Below are positions 8,014 through 16,195 of a stretch of 64,000 bases of DNA, piece by piece (the first letter of the stretch is position 1; every line of letters starts with the position of its first letter). The translations under genes and the position numbers were made by a program. Under the pieces are notes generated by a model. That model was not told the origin of the DNA and made no database searches. It saw only the letters and a list, made by a program, of their open reading frames with translations. Source of the DNA: CAYSAA01 sp964428905 (GTDB lineage: Bacteria > Atribacterota > Phoenicimicrobiia > Phoenicimicrobiales > Stramentimicrobiaceae); assembly GCA_964428905.1 (NCBI GenBank), contig CAYSAA010000024.1, forward strand, positions 1 through 64,000, in the 5' to 3' direction.

Positions 8014-8034
8014 TATAATATTTTTAAGGAGGTG
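8014..8034 (+). promoter_or_regulatory. -10 box followed by an orphan Shine-Dalgarno (possible mRNA 5' stabiliser)
   Basis: TATAAT (8014-8019) is followed 6 nt later by AAGGAGGTG (8026-8034), a near-perfect anti-SD match at the place where transcription should start. The only ORF it could serve is GTG-GTG-GAA-TAA. The SBP start is 108 nt further on with its own RBS. Orphan SDs at mRNA 5' ends (STAB-SD) are known in Bacillus to protect transcripts; that role here is inference. Confidence 0.45.
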
Positions 8035-8142
8035 GTGGAATAATAAGGTTAACTGGAATTCGAAAATTTTAAAGAGGTGATGCCTAAGGAAAAATTAAGA
8101 ATTTTTTTTAAGAACATTAAAATTTCTAAAGGAGTGTCTATT

Positions 8143-9708
8143 ATGTTAAAAAGAATGGTTCTATGGATAATTTTAATTCTATTGTTTCTTTCTTTGGCCA
8201 GCATGAATTATGCAGCTACCCCGGAGGATGTTTTAGTTATCGGAGCAAATACAGAAATATTTATTACCTGTGATCCCGGAGTTTCTTTTGAAGTTTTACC
8301 CAATGCAATGGTCAAAAATATGTATGCATCACTGGTAAGGGTTAAAATGGAGGATGGAAATTTTGTGCCTGTTCCAGAGCTTGCCGAAAGTTGGGAAATT
8401 GATCCGGATGGCAAAACATGGACATTTCATTTACGTGAAGGATCAGTCTTTGCCAATGGAGATCCGTTAAAATCAGATGCGGTTGTTTATTCTATCCAAA
8501 GAGTATTGAAGCTTGAAAAATCCCCTTGTTGGTTATTTTCTGACGTATTGGGATTGACTGAGGACAGTATTAGTGCACCTGATGATTATACAGTAAAAGT
8601 AGTCACCAATGGTGCCCCTTCGAATGTGGTACTTACCATCTTGGGTGATACCCTGGGTGGTATTCTAAACCCAACGGTAGTACAGGAACATGAAGTAGAT
8701 GGAGATATGGGACAACAATGGCTTACCGATCATAGTGCAGGTGCAGGTCCATATGTACTTGAGGAATGGGACCGAAAGATAAAGGTAGTACTTAGAGCCA
8801 ATGAGAATTATTGGGGAGGAGCACCTGAGATCAAGACTGTTATCATCCAGGATATTCCCGAACCTACCGACCAGCTTTTGATGCTGCAAAAAGGAGATAT
8901 CGATATAGCCTGGGACTTGACTGCTGAGCAGGCGAATTCCTTAAAAGATTCCCCCGATATTTCCGTTGTAACAACTCCCGGACAAAGCGATGAGTATGTT
9001 GGTATGAATGCCGGTTGGGGACCTTTTCAGGATGTCAGAGTAAGACAAGCAGTAAAATACGCCATAGACTATGATGCAATAATCAATCAAGTAATGGCCG
9101 GTTTTGCCATCAATAATCAGCAATTTCTTCCTGTAGGATACTTTAGTTATGTTGAAAATAATCCTTATTACCAGGATATAGAAAAAGCTAAAGAACTTAT
9201 GGCTGAAGCAGGATATGCTGATGGATTTGACGTAGAATTAGTGACAAATACCACGGAACGACGGAAAACTGAAGCCGTAGTTGTTCAGGAAAATCTTGCC
9301 AAAATAGGGATAAGGGCTGAGATAAATCTGATGCAGGCATCACAAATGTATGCGAAATTCAGGGAACAAGGATTACAAATGATCATTGCTGGCTGGGGAG
9401 TTGATTACCCGGATGCTGATGCTCTTGCTAATCCTTTTGCTAATTATCGGGTGCAGCAACTTGCCTGGAGATGTGTATGGTACGATGATTACGCCGCTGA
9501 TCTTACTGAAGCTGCAGCTAAGGAAATAAATGAAGATAGACGTTTTCAGATGTATCAGGACCTTACAAATTATTGGCATATATATGGTCCATTTGCCATG
9601 ATGTATCAACCCATCGAATTCTGGGCAGTAAGAAATGAAGTAAAAAATTATGATAAAGCTGCCGAAGGTTATTCTGTGCACTTCGATCTTACAGAAGTTT
9701 CTAAATGA
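8143..9708 (+). CDS. Dipeptide/oligopeptide ABC transporter substrate-binding protein (SBP_bac_5)
   Basis: An exported peptide-binding protein of 521 residues that delivers ligand to the DppBCDF importer encoded just downstream. The N-terminus has a Sec signal (KR, then WIILILLFLSLAS, cleavage likely after NYA) without a lipobox Cys, suggesting a soluble periplasmic protein. Family hallmarks are LAESWEIDPDGKTWTFHLRE (about residues 84-103) and RQAVKYAIDYDAII further on. I chose ATG 8143 because AAAGGAG (8128-8134) precedes it by 8 nt and the signal peptide starts there; an upstream GTG at 8077 would add 22 residues in front. A long inverted repeat follows the stop, which may set a high SBP:permease ratio. 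Ligand unknown; context suggests murein or other small peptides. Confidence 0.9.
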   Translation: MLKRMVLWIILILLFLSLASMNYAATPEDVLVIGANTEIFITCDPGVSFEVLPNAMVKNMYASLVRVKMEDGNFVPVPELAESWEIDPDGKTWTFHLREGSVFANGDPLKSDAVVYSIQRVLKLEKSPCWLFSDVLGLTEDSISAPDDYTVKVVTNGAPSNVVLTILGDTLGGILNPTVVQEHEVDGDMGQQWLTDHSAGAGPYVLEEWDRKIKVVLRANENYWGGAPEIKTVIIQDIPEPTDQLLMLQKGDIDIAWDLTAEQANSLKDSPDISVVTTPGQSDEYVGMNAGWGPFQDVRVRQAVKYAIDYDAIINQVMAGFAINNQQFLPVGYFSYVENNPYYQDIEKAKELMAEAGYADGFDVELVTNTTERRKTEAVVVQENLAKIGIRAEINLMQASQMYAKFREQGLQMIIAGWGVDYPDADALANPFANYRVQQLAWRCVWYDDYAADLTEAAAKEINEDRRFQMYQDLTNYWHIYGPFAMMYQPIEFWAVRNEVKNYDKAAEGYSVHFDLTEVSK

Positions 9709-9764
9709 CAATTCTTAAAGATTGAACTTTTAAGAGAAAAGATTGTAGTTTTCCTATGAAGATG

Positions 9765-9834
9765 AATAGCGGTTTTAGTTTAGGATTCACATTCTGATAT
9801 TTTTGAGATGATTTTCTACCCTAAAACCGCTATT
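9765..9834 (+). terminator. 14-bp inverted repeat between SBP and permease (attenuator/terminator)
   Basis: AATAGCGGTTTTAG (9765-9778) is exactly complementary to CTAAAACCGCTATT (9821-9834), with a 42-nt loop and ATTTTA after it. Its position after an SBP and before its permease is typical of hairpins that protect the SBP message and reduce read-through. A TATAAT at 9857-9862 could restart transcription but has no convincing -35. Confidence 0.6.
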
Positions 9835-9890
9835 ATTTTAGAAAACATGATTGATTTATAATGATCTAAGTAAATGAAGGAAAATATGTA

Positions 9891-10898
9891 ATGAAACTGG
9901 AAAGTTATATTATAAGAAGAATATTTTTAATGGTTATTGTTATGTTTGGAGTAGCGACCATTGTTTTTTTTATCACTCGTGTCATCCCTGCAGACCCGGT
10001 TGGCGCTATATTGGGTGGAAATGCCCCCATCGAACGGGTTGATGAAATGAGACGTCACCTTGGTTTGGATAAGCCGATAACATTACAGTTCGTTGATTAT
10101 ATAAAGGGCATACTTCATGCAGATTTTGGAGTATCTCTCAAATCAAATCGACCGGTCTTAAAAGATATAATCAACTATTTCCCGGCTACGATTGAATTAG
10201 CAATTGCTTCCATGCTTTTTGCGGTATTCGTTGGGGTAGTTCTGGGCATATTTTCTGCCATTCACCGGAATAAGCCGATTGATCATTTTTCAAGAGTTTT
10301 CTCAATATTAGGTGTTTCAATGCCGGTTTTCTGGCTCGGTTTGTTGCTATTGTTGGTATTTTATTATCATCTTGATTGGCTTCCGGGGGGAGGCAGGAAT
10401 GATTTGTTCATCTTTCCTGCTCGTATTACCGGACTTGTGCTTCTGGACTCGATTCTTACTAGAGATTGGACTGCTTTTTGGGATGGGCTTAGACATATCA
10501 TACTTCCTGCCTTTGTTCTTGGTTATGCTTCAGCAGCATCAATAGCAAGAATAATGAGAGCAAGTATGCTGGATATACTAAGACAAGATTTTATAAGAAC
10601 CGCCAAATCCAAAGGTCTTTCAAAAAAGGTAGTCATTTATCGTCATGCTCTTAAGAATTCCTTGATACCAGTTGTAACTATTATAGGTATTTCTTTAGGG
10701 AGTCTTTTAAGTGGTGCTGTGCTTACGGAAACAATTTTTAGCTGGCCTGGCCTGGGTAGATATATCGTTAATGCTTTGCTGGTATTGGATTATCCGGCAG
10801 TAACCGGGGGGACGTTGTTTATTGCATTTGTGTATTCTCTTGCCAATTTGGTGGTTGATATTTCTTATGCCGCTCTCGACCCAAGGATGAGAGTATAA
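9891..10898 (+). CDS. dppB: Dipeptide/oligopeptide ABC transporter permease DppB
   Basis: A 335-residue inner-membrane permease of the DppB/OppB type, one half of the peptide channel. The N-terminus is the classic SYIIRRIFLMVIVMFGVATI followed by FFITRVIPADP and MRRHLGLDKPITLQF. About six transmembrane helices follow, and the EAA coupling loop that contacts the ATPases is at about 219-260 (RIMRASMLDILRQDFIRTAK then SKGLSKKVVIYRHALKNSLI). Length is normal. ATG 9891 has AAGGA 9 nt upstream. It is 17 bp ahead of dppC. The preceding inverted repeat suggests lower expression than the SBP. Confidence 0.92.
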   Translation: MKLESYIIRRIFLMVIVMFGVATIVFFITRVIPADPVGAILGGNAPIERVDEMRRHLGLDKPITLQFVDYIKGILHADFGVSLKSNRPVLKDIINYFPATIELAIASMLFAVFVGVVLGIFSAIHRNKPIDHFSRVFSILGVSMPVFWLGLLLLLVFYYHLDWLPGGGRNDLFIFPARITGLVLLDSILTRDWTAFWDGLRHIILPAFVLGYASAASIARIMRASMLDILRQDFIRTAKSKGLSKKVVIYRHALKNSLIPVVTIIGISLGSLLSGAVLTETIFSWPGLGRYIVNALLVLDYPAVTGGTLFIAFVYSLANLVVDISYAALDPRMRV

Positions 10899-10915
10899 AG
10901 GGGGAATAAGGAAAA

Positions 10916-11827
10916 TTGTTTAATACTACAAACAATACAGGGCAAAAAGAAAAAATAAGATTGTTATTTAAGCAAAGGAAGCCCATTATTGAAGACTGGA
11001 AACATACCTATTATCTATGGAAAAGCACGCCTCTTGCCATGATTGGAACTATAATTATTTTTATGTTTTTAGCTATAGCAATCTTTGCTCCTTTATTAGC
11101 CCCCTATGGTCCGACTGAACAGTCTATGGGAGAAAGGTTACTTCCTCCTAGTTCTCAGCATATTTTTGGTACAGACCAATATGGAAGGGACATTTTTTCC
11201 CGGGTAGTTTATGGTGCAAGGGTTGAGTTGTGGATTATCTTTATCGTGTCAATTATCAGTGTGATGATTGGCATTATTGTTGGTATTACTGCCGGTTATT
11301 TCGGCGGAGCCGTTGACGAAATTTTAATGAGAATAACCGATATGTTTTTAGCTTTTCCAAGATTAGTTTTAGCAATGATTTTAACTGCAGTCCTGGGACC
11401 AAATCTGACCAATACGATGATAGCCATATCATTGGTTGATTGGACAGTGTATGCAAGACTTGGAAGGGCAGAAGCAATGAAAGTAAAGTCCCAACCCTAT
11501 ATTGAGGCAATAAGAGCAATAGGTGCGAATGATTTGAGAATCATTGTTTTCCATGTTTTACCTATGTCCATATCTCCCGTAATCGTTCAACTGACTTTAC
11601 GAATGGGAACTATTATTCTTACGGCGGCAGGCCTTGGATTTCTTGGTCTCGGAGCACAACCTCCAACGCCGGAATGGGGAGCTATTGTCAGTGATGGACG
11701 AAATTATCTTGTAGACCAGTGGTGGATAACTACTTTTCCAGGGATTGCCATAGCTTTTGTTGTTTTGGGTTTTAATCTTTTAGGTGATGGCATTAGAGAC
11801 ATATCAGACCCAAGGCTTAGGAGGTAA
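10916..11827 (+). CDS. dppC: Dipeptide/oligopeptide ABC transporter permease DppC
   Basis: A 303-residue second permease subunit of the DppC/OppC type. It has an N-terminal cytoplasmic tail, a first helix (MIGTIIIFMFLAIAIFAPLL), the family marker HIFGTDQYGRDIFSRVVYGA, and the EAA loop around 186-225 (GRAEAMKVKSQPYIEAIRAI). The end GAQPPTPEWGAIVSDGRNYL is highly characteristic. The start is a TTG at 10916 with AGGGGGA 10 nt upstream. The stop is 3 bp before dppD, so translation is probably coupled. Confidence 0.92.
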   Translation: MFNTTNNTGQKEKIRLLFKQRKPIIEDWKHTYYLWKSTPLAMIGTIIIFMFLAIAIFAPLLAPYGPTEQSMGERLLPPSSQHIFGTDQYGRDIFSRVVYGARVELWIIFIVSIISVMIGIIVGITAGYFGGAVDEILMRITDMFLAFPRLVLAMILTAVLGPNLTNTMIAISLVDWTVYARLGRAEAMKVKSQPYIEAIRAIGANDLRIIVFHVLPMSISPVIVQLTLRMGTIILTAAGLGFLGLGAQPPTPEWGAIVSDGRNYLVDQWWITTFPGIAIAFVVLGFNLLGDGIRDISDPRLRR

Positions 11828-11830
11828 GGG

Positions 11831-12814
11831 GTGCAAAAAGCGAGAGGGAATCTTTTAGACATTAATAATCTTAAGGTAGTTTTTTATACTTATCGCGGAA
11901 TTATCAAAGCATTAAACGGTGTAGAGCTATGGATGAACAAGGGTGAAAGGCTTGGCATTGTTGGGGAGACGGGATGCGGTAAATCAGTAACGGCATTATC
12001 CATTATGGGCTTAATTGAACAACCTGGTGAAATCATTGAAGGAGGTATCTTGTTTGAAGATAAATTGTTGACTTCTATGAAAGAAAATGCATTGATGAAT
12101 ATTCGAGGCAAAGAGATATCAATGATCTTTCAAGAACCAAATGCGGCTCTGAACCCGGTAATGAAAGTAGGATTTCAGATAGCAGAAAGCATTGCTAAGG
12201 TAAAGAATATAAAGATAGGAAAGGAAGTATATACAGAAGTTAGAAGAATGTTGGAAATTGCCGGCCTTGATTGGGAAAGAACCATCAATCTTTATCCTCA
12301 TGAGTTAAGCGGAGGAATGGCGCAAAGAGTGATGATAGCCATGGCTTTGTCTTCAAATCCCAAACTGCTTATAGCAGATGAACCGACTTCTGCCCTTGAT
12401 GTAACTATACAAGCCCAGATACTGGATCTTCTTGATGAATTAGTGAAGAAATTTGGTAATACAGTGATATTAATTACTCATGATATGGGAGTTGCAGCAG
12501 AATTTTGTGACAAGATGGCGGTCATGTATGCAGGAAACATGGTTGAATATGCAAGGACAACAGATATTTTTGAAAATCCTCATCATCCTTATACCAAGGG
12601 TCTTTTAAAGGCAGTTCCGAAAATTGGCAGGACAGATGAACTTCAGAGTATACCGGGAGTAGTACCGGATTTAGTTGACCCGCCTTCCGGTTGTCGTTTC
12701 CATCCCAGATGTAAGCAGGCTATGAAAATCTGTCAAAAAAATTTTCCACCGCTCATAAAAATTAAATCCGATCATTATGTTGCCTGTTATTTATATGGAA
12801 AGGAAGATCGATAA
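11831..12814 (+). CDS. dppD: Dipeptide ABC transporter ATP-binding protein DppD
   Basis: A 327-residue ABC ATPase of the DppD/OppD type, one of two unequal ATPases that drive peptide import. Walker A is GETGCGKSV (about 49-57), the signature is LSGGMAQR, Walker B is LLIADEPTSALD and the switch His is in ITHDMGV. The C-terminal oligo_HPY extension contains GCRFHPRCKQAMKICQKN plus a later Cys; this four-Cys region binds an iron-sulfur cluster in some relatives. It starts with GTG 11831, 3 bp after dppC, and its TAA directly abuts the ATG of dppF. Confidence 0.93.
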   Translation: MQKARGNLLDINNLKVVFYTYRGIIKALNGVELWMNKGERLGIVGETGCGKSVTALSIMGLIEQPGEIIEGGILFEDKLLTSMKENALMNIRGKEISMIFQEPNAALNPVMKVGFQIAESIAKVKNIKIGKEVYTEVRRMLEIAGLDWERTINLYPHELSGGMAQRVMIAMALSSNPKLLIADEPTSALDVTIQAQILDLLDELVKKFGNTVILITHDMGVAAEFCDKMAVMYAGNMVEYARTTDIFENPHHPYTKGLLKAVPKIGRTDELQSIPGVVPDLVDPPSGCRFHPRCKQAMKICQKNFPPLIKIKSDHYVACYLYGKEDR

Positions 12815-13822
12815 ATGCAAATAGTTCAAGTAAATGAGGAAACAAAAAATTTAATATCGGTTGAGCATCTTATAAAATATTTTGCCATTAAACAGAGTTT
12901 GCTATGTTCCCCCAAGTATGTGAAAGCAGTGGATGACATTTCTTTCCATATTCCTAAAAATAGTATCTTTGGAATTGTTGGTGAATCCGGTTCCGGGAAA
13001 ACCACTATAGGGCGAACCATCCTTCGACTAATAGAACCTACCTCGGGTGTTATTAAATATCTTTCCGTAGATATTACCTCTCTTAACGCAAGAGAACTTC
13101 GAATCTTTCGTCGGAAAATGCAGATTGTTTCTCAAGATCCTTATAATTCACTTCATCCCAGAAAGCTGGTAAAAACTATTATAGGAGAAGGTTTGCAGAT
13201 TCATTTTAAACTTTCATCAGAAGAAAACTATCAAAGGGTAAAAGATATTCTTGAACAAGTTGGTTTACGGGAAGAGCATATGTTCCGCTATGCTCATGAA
13301 TTCAGCGGGGGTCAACGCCAACGTATTGCCGTAGCCAGGGCTCTTGTTTTAAAACCGGAATTCTTGGTGTTAGATGAACCCACATCTGCTCTTGATGTTT
13401 CGGTACAGGCAGTTATTTTAAAAATGTTAAAAAGCCTGAGGCATGAATTTTCCTTAACTTATCTTTTTATTACTCATGATTTGGCTGTTATTGATTATAT
13501 GGCAGATTATGTAGCAGTGATGTATCTTGGTCAGATTTTGGAAATAGGATCGAAAAATGATCTATTTTTATCTCCTATGCATCCATACACATTAATTCTT
13601 CTGAATTCAATTCCCAATCCTGATCCAAGAAAGAAAAAGAAAAAAGTCTTACCCAAAGGTGAAATTCCGAGTCCTATAGATCCGCCCCATGGTTGCAGAT
13701 TCCACACCAGATGTCCTTATATGAAAGATATATGTGTAAAGGAAGAACCTGAAATGAGAGAAATAAGCAAAGGACATTTGGTGAAATGTCATTTTCCCTT
13801 AAATGAATTAAAGAACCGCTAA
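12815..13822 (+). CDS. dppF: Dipeptide ABC transporter ATP-binding protein DppF
   Basis: A 335-residue second ABC ATPase of the importer. It has Walker A GESGSGKTT, Q-loop VSQDPYNSLHPR, signature EFSGGQRQRIAVARAL, Walker B FLVLDEPTSALD and the switch His in FITHDLAVI. The C-terminus again has the Cys-rich oligo_HPY tail (GCRFHTRCPYMKDIC). It begins directly at the base after the dppD stop, the last gene of the SBP-dppB-C-D-F operon. No obvious terminator follows; 74 bp separate it from the metallophosphoesterase, which may be read through. Confidence 0.93.
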   Translation: MQIVQVNEETKNLISVEHLIKYFAIKQSLLCSPKYVKAVDDISFHIPKNSIFGIVGESGSGKTTIGRTILRLIEPTSGVIKYLSVDITSLNARELRIFRRKMQIVSQDPYNSLHPRKLVKTIIGEGLQIHFKLSSEENYQRVKDILEQVGLREEHMFRYAHEFSGGQRQRIAVARALVLKPEFLVLDEPTSALDVSVQAVILKMLKSLRHEFSLTYLFITHDLAVIDYMADYVAVMYLGQILEIGSKNDLFLSPMHPYTLILLNSIPNPDPRKKKKKVLPKGEIPSPIDPPHGCRFHTRCPYMKDICVKEEPEMREISKGHLVKCHFPLNELKNR

Positions 13823-13896
13823 CCTGTTAAATTAACTGCAATAAATAATAGAGTATATGATAAATTTAATCATTTTTTAGACAGAAGGTAGTCTAT

Positions 13897-15825
13897 ATGA
13901 TAAAGAGGAACATTTTTTATCTTATTGTGTTAATCATTTTGTTGAATCTATTTTTCTTTCAACTTGATGTGGAAATTAATGCTGCGATCTATCGAATTAT
14001 CAATCCCCAGGGTGTCACTGTTCGTGTTTCGACTGAACCTATTTTAAATGAAAAAGAAATTCAAAATGGATGTAATATTTATCTTCTGGAGTTGGGTAAG
14101 AAATTACCAGATTTTGACCGGGATAAAAAGATTAGAGGAATGGTATTTTGGGATCTTAACGAGAATGGAAGAAGGGAAAAAGGCGAGGAGGGTATGGCAG
14201 ACATCCAGGTCTCTAATGGATTGGATATTACTCTGACGGATAGGCAGGGATATTATGAACTTACTAAAAATGGTACCTTTGTTTTTTTAACCATACCAAA
14301 TGATTTTAAAATGACCACATCCTGGTATCATATTATTTCTGCCCCGAATATGAATTTTGGGTTAGAAGAGGACCGGGGGAAAAATAGGGAACATTTTACT
14401 TTTATTCATTTGACTGATCCACACACCGATTTGGATGAAAACCATAATCGAATGATTAGAAATGCAGTTGATGAGATTAATCATATTGCACCTGACTTTA
14501 TGATGGTTACTGGAGACATGGTCTATGAAGGAGATAAACATCCTATTGATCAAACCAGGAGATGGTTTAATCGGTATGTCAGTTTGATTAACAAGTTAAA
14601 TATGCCTACCTTTCACACCATCGGGAATCATGATATAGCCGGTATATATTACCAAGGGGATGTCAGTGCGCAAGAGGGATACAATAAATGGTTATATTAC
14701 AGTTATTTCGGCCCAGAATACTATTCCTTTGATTGGGGGAATTTTCATTGCATTGTCCTGGATCCCAATCAATTCGATGGAGAGAGTCAGTATTTCGAAA
14801 TATCGGAAGAGCAGATATTATGGTTAAAAAAAGACCTCTCCTTCTATGATGATAGTATACCATTATTAGTGTTTTTTCATGAGCCGATCAATACCTGGAA
14901 GAATAAAGAGGATATTCTTCATTTATTTGGAAACAGACAGGTAAGATTATTTTCAGGACATTGGCATTTTGACGTGTTGCTGGAGCATGAGGAGGTCTTG
15001 GAACAAGTGACCAGTGCCTTGTGTGGAGAGTGGTGGAAAGGGGAAGGTTCTGATGGACGATTAGGAGGGTATCGCATTTTCCAGGTTAATGGAAATAAAA
15101 TTAATAGTTTTTATCGTGAAATTGGTCAAGATCGCCAGATTGAATTTGTTGAACCGAAACCCATGACTTCACAAATATGGAATGTTATGGCTCTTATTTA
15201 TACAGAGAATGCTCCCTTGATCGGTGCCGAATATCAAATAAACCAGGGGAAATGGATTCCCATGATCATTGAGAATCATGATAACTGGTTTGTGGTTAGC
15301 GAAAGAAGAGATATCAATATTTTTTTAGAACCGGGTTATCATCAAGTAGAGATTAAGGCTGAAGATCAATTGGGAGAATTTAGTAAGGCAATGCATTTTA
15401 GAATAGGTTCAGGAGAGAAACTATCTTTTAAAGAATTGTATTCTCATTTTTCAACTTATCATGGGCATCTTATTCAAGTAGAAGGAAAGTTAAAAAAAAT
15501 CTTTGCTGAGCCGCTGTATACTTCCCAGTCCCAGGAATTTATGAATGGTGCCATTATTTTAAAGGATCATAGCGACTATGGAGGACTGTTATTAGGGGAA
15601 TATGGCATTTCAAAAAAAGAGGAGTTTGAAAAAGGCCAGTTTATCACTGCGGAAATTATTCCCTTACGATTTCGTTGGGATTCAATAGAGAGAAAACAAA
15701 AGTTACTGATCCTGCTAAATTTATTCCGATTGCCTAAAGGATTTTTGGTTAAGGAGGACTCTCTCAAACCGGAGGCAGTTCAGATATTATGGCTTATTCA
15801 TCATCAAATTCATCAAGAAAAATAA
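13897..15825 (+). CDS. Exported calcineurin-like metallophosphoesterase with MetallophosN-type domain
   Basis: A 642-residue protein with a Sec signal or anchor (residues 5-24, very hydrophobic). It continues with a small beta-domain at about 80-125 whose DLNENGRREKGEEG loop looks Ca-binding and whose VSNGLDITLTDRQGYYEL strand matches MetallophosN domains. The two-metal phosphoesterase domain spans about 165-370: HLTDPHTD, VTGDMVYEGD, HTIGNHDIAG, VFFHEPIN and FSGHWHFD supply all usual ligands. A beta-rich C-terminal part of about 250 residues follows. Relatives cleave phosphomonoesters or diesters outside the cytoplasm; the substrate is unknown. It lies 74 bp after dppF and could share its transcript. 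Confidence 0.85.
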   Translation: MIKRNIFYLIVLIILLNLFFFQLDVEINAAIYRIINPQGVTVRVSTEPILNEKEIQNGCNIYLLELGKKLPDFDRDKKIRGMVFWDLNENGRREKGEEGMADIQVSNGLDITLTDRQGYYELTKNGTFVFLTIPNDFKMTTSWYHIISAPNMNFGLEEDRGKNREHFTFIHLTDPHTDLDENHNRMIRNAVDEINHIAPDFMMVTGDMVYEGDKHPIDQTRRWFNRYVSLINKLNMPTFHTIGNHDIAGIYYQGDVSAQEGYNKWLYYSYFGPEYYSFDWGNFHCIVLDPNQFDGESQYFEISEEQILWLKKDLSFYDDSIPLLVFFHEPINTWKNKEDILHLFGNRQVRLFSGHWHFDVLLEHEEVLEQVTSALCGEWWKGEGSDGRLGGYRIFQVNGNKINSFYREIGQDRQIEFVEPKPMTSQIWNVMALIYTENAPLIGAEYQINQGKWIPMIIENHDNWFVVSERRDINIFLEPGYHQVEIKAEDQLGEFSKAMHFRIGSGEKLSFKELYSHFSTYHGHLIQVEGKLKKIFAEPLYTSQSQEFMNGAIILKDHSDYGGLLLGEYGISKKEEFEKGQFITAEIIPLRFRWDSIERKQKLLILLNLFRLPKGFLVKEDSLKPEAVQILWLIHHQIHQEK

Positions 15826-15834
15826 ATTCAAAAT

Positions 15835-15862
15835 CTGCCAGGGGACAGTTGTCCTCTGGCAG
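15835..15862 (+). terminator. Hairpin after the metallophosphoesterase gene
   Basis: CTGCCAGGGGACA and TGTCCTCTGGCAG (15835-15847/15850-15862) form a 13-bp stem with one G-T pair and a 2-base (GT) loop, 10 nt after the stop. There is no T-tract, so it may act as a 3' stabiliser or a factor-assisted terminator. Confidence 0.55.
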
Positions 15863-15900
15863 TAAGGAAAAAGAGATTGATAGCATTAACGAGGTCTATC

Positions 15901-15996
15901 ATGGAAAAATAAGTTTTAGTCCCAGCATTTGTAGGATTAAGTGCTCCTTACTGGGATAGCGAGGCTAAGGATTCTATTCAGGGAATTACCCGGTGA
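15901..15996 (+). pseudogene. Glycerol kinase (FGGY) internal fragment
   Basis: After ATG-GAA-AAA-TAA the frame reads VLVPAFVGLSAPYWDSEAKD and then SIQGITR before TGA 15994-15996. The motif VPAFVGLxAPYWD...I.GITR is diagnostic of the C-terminal domain of glycerol kinases. Only about 27 residues remain. It joins the ribokinase remnant without any spacer, so this looks like a deletion junction between two former genes. Confidence 0.6.
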
Positions 15997-16195
15997 AACT
16001 CTCGTTAGCAATGATTTCGGTATCTTTCAAGGAGGAAAAGGTGCCAATCAGGCTATCGCTCTGGCTGAATTGGATGTTCCTACCTTGATGTTAGGCAAAG
16101 TAGGGGAAGATGCTCTCAATGATTTTGCCCTGAGAATATTTTGGAAGCTAAAAGTCTTTCAATTTTTAATTAAATGGCTTAATAAGTATGTCTAA
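15941..16195 (+). pseudogene. Ribokinase-like (PfkB) N-terminal fragment
   Basis: In another frame from the glycerol-kinase scrap, 15983-16130 encodes ELPGETLVSNDFGIFQGGKG followed by ANQAIALAELDVPTLMLGKV and GEDALNDF. This is the N-terminal substrate-binding region of ribokinases (GGKGANQA motif). The first strand (VVGSxNxDxV) is missing because the fragment begins at the junction, and the sequence degenerates after about 80 residues; the ATP site with the catalytic Asp is gone. Non-functional relic. Confidence 0.7.

Noticed and set aside
8077..8142. N-terminal extension of the peptide SBP from GTG 8077
   Set aside because: It would place 22 charged residues before the signal peptide, while ATG 8143 has a better RBS and starts the signal directly.
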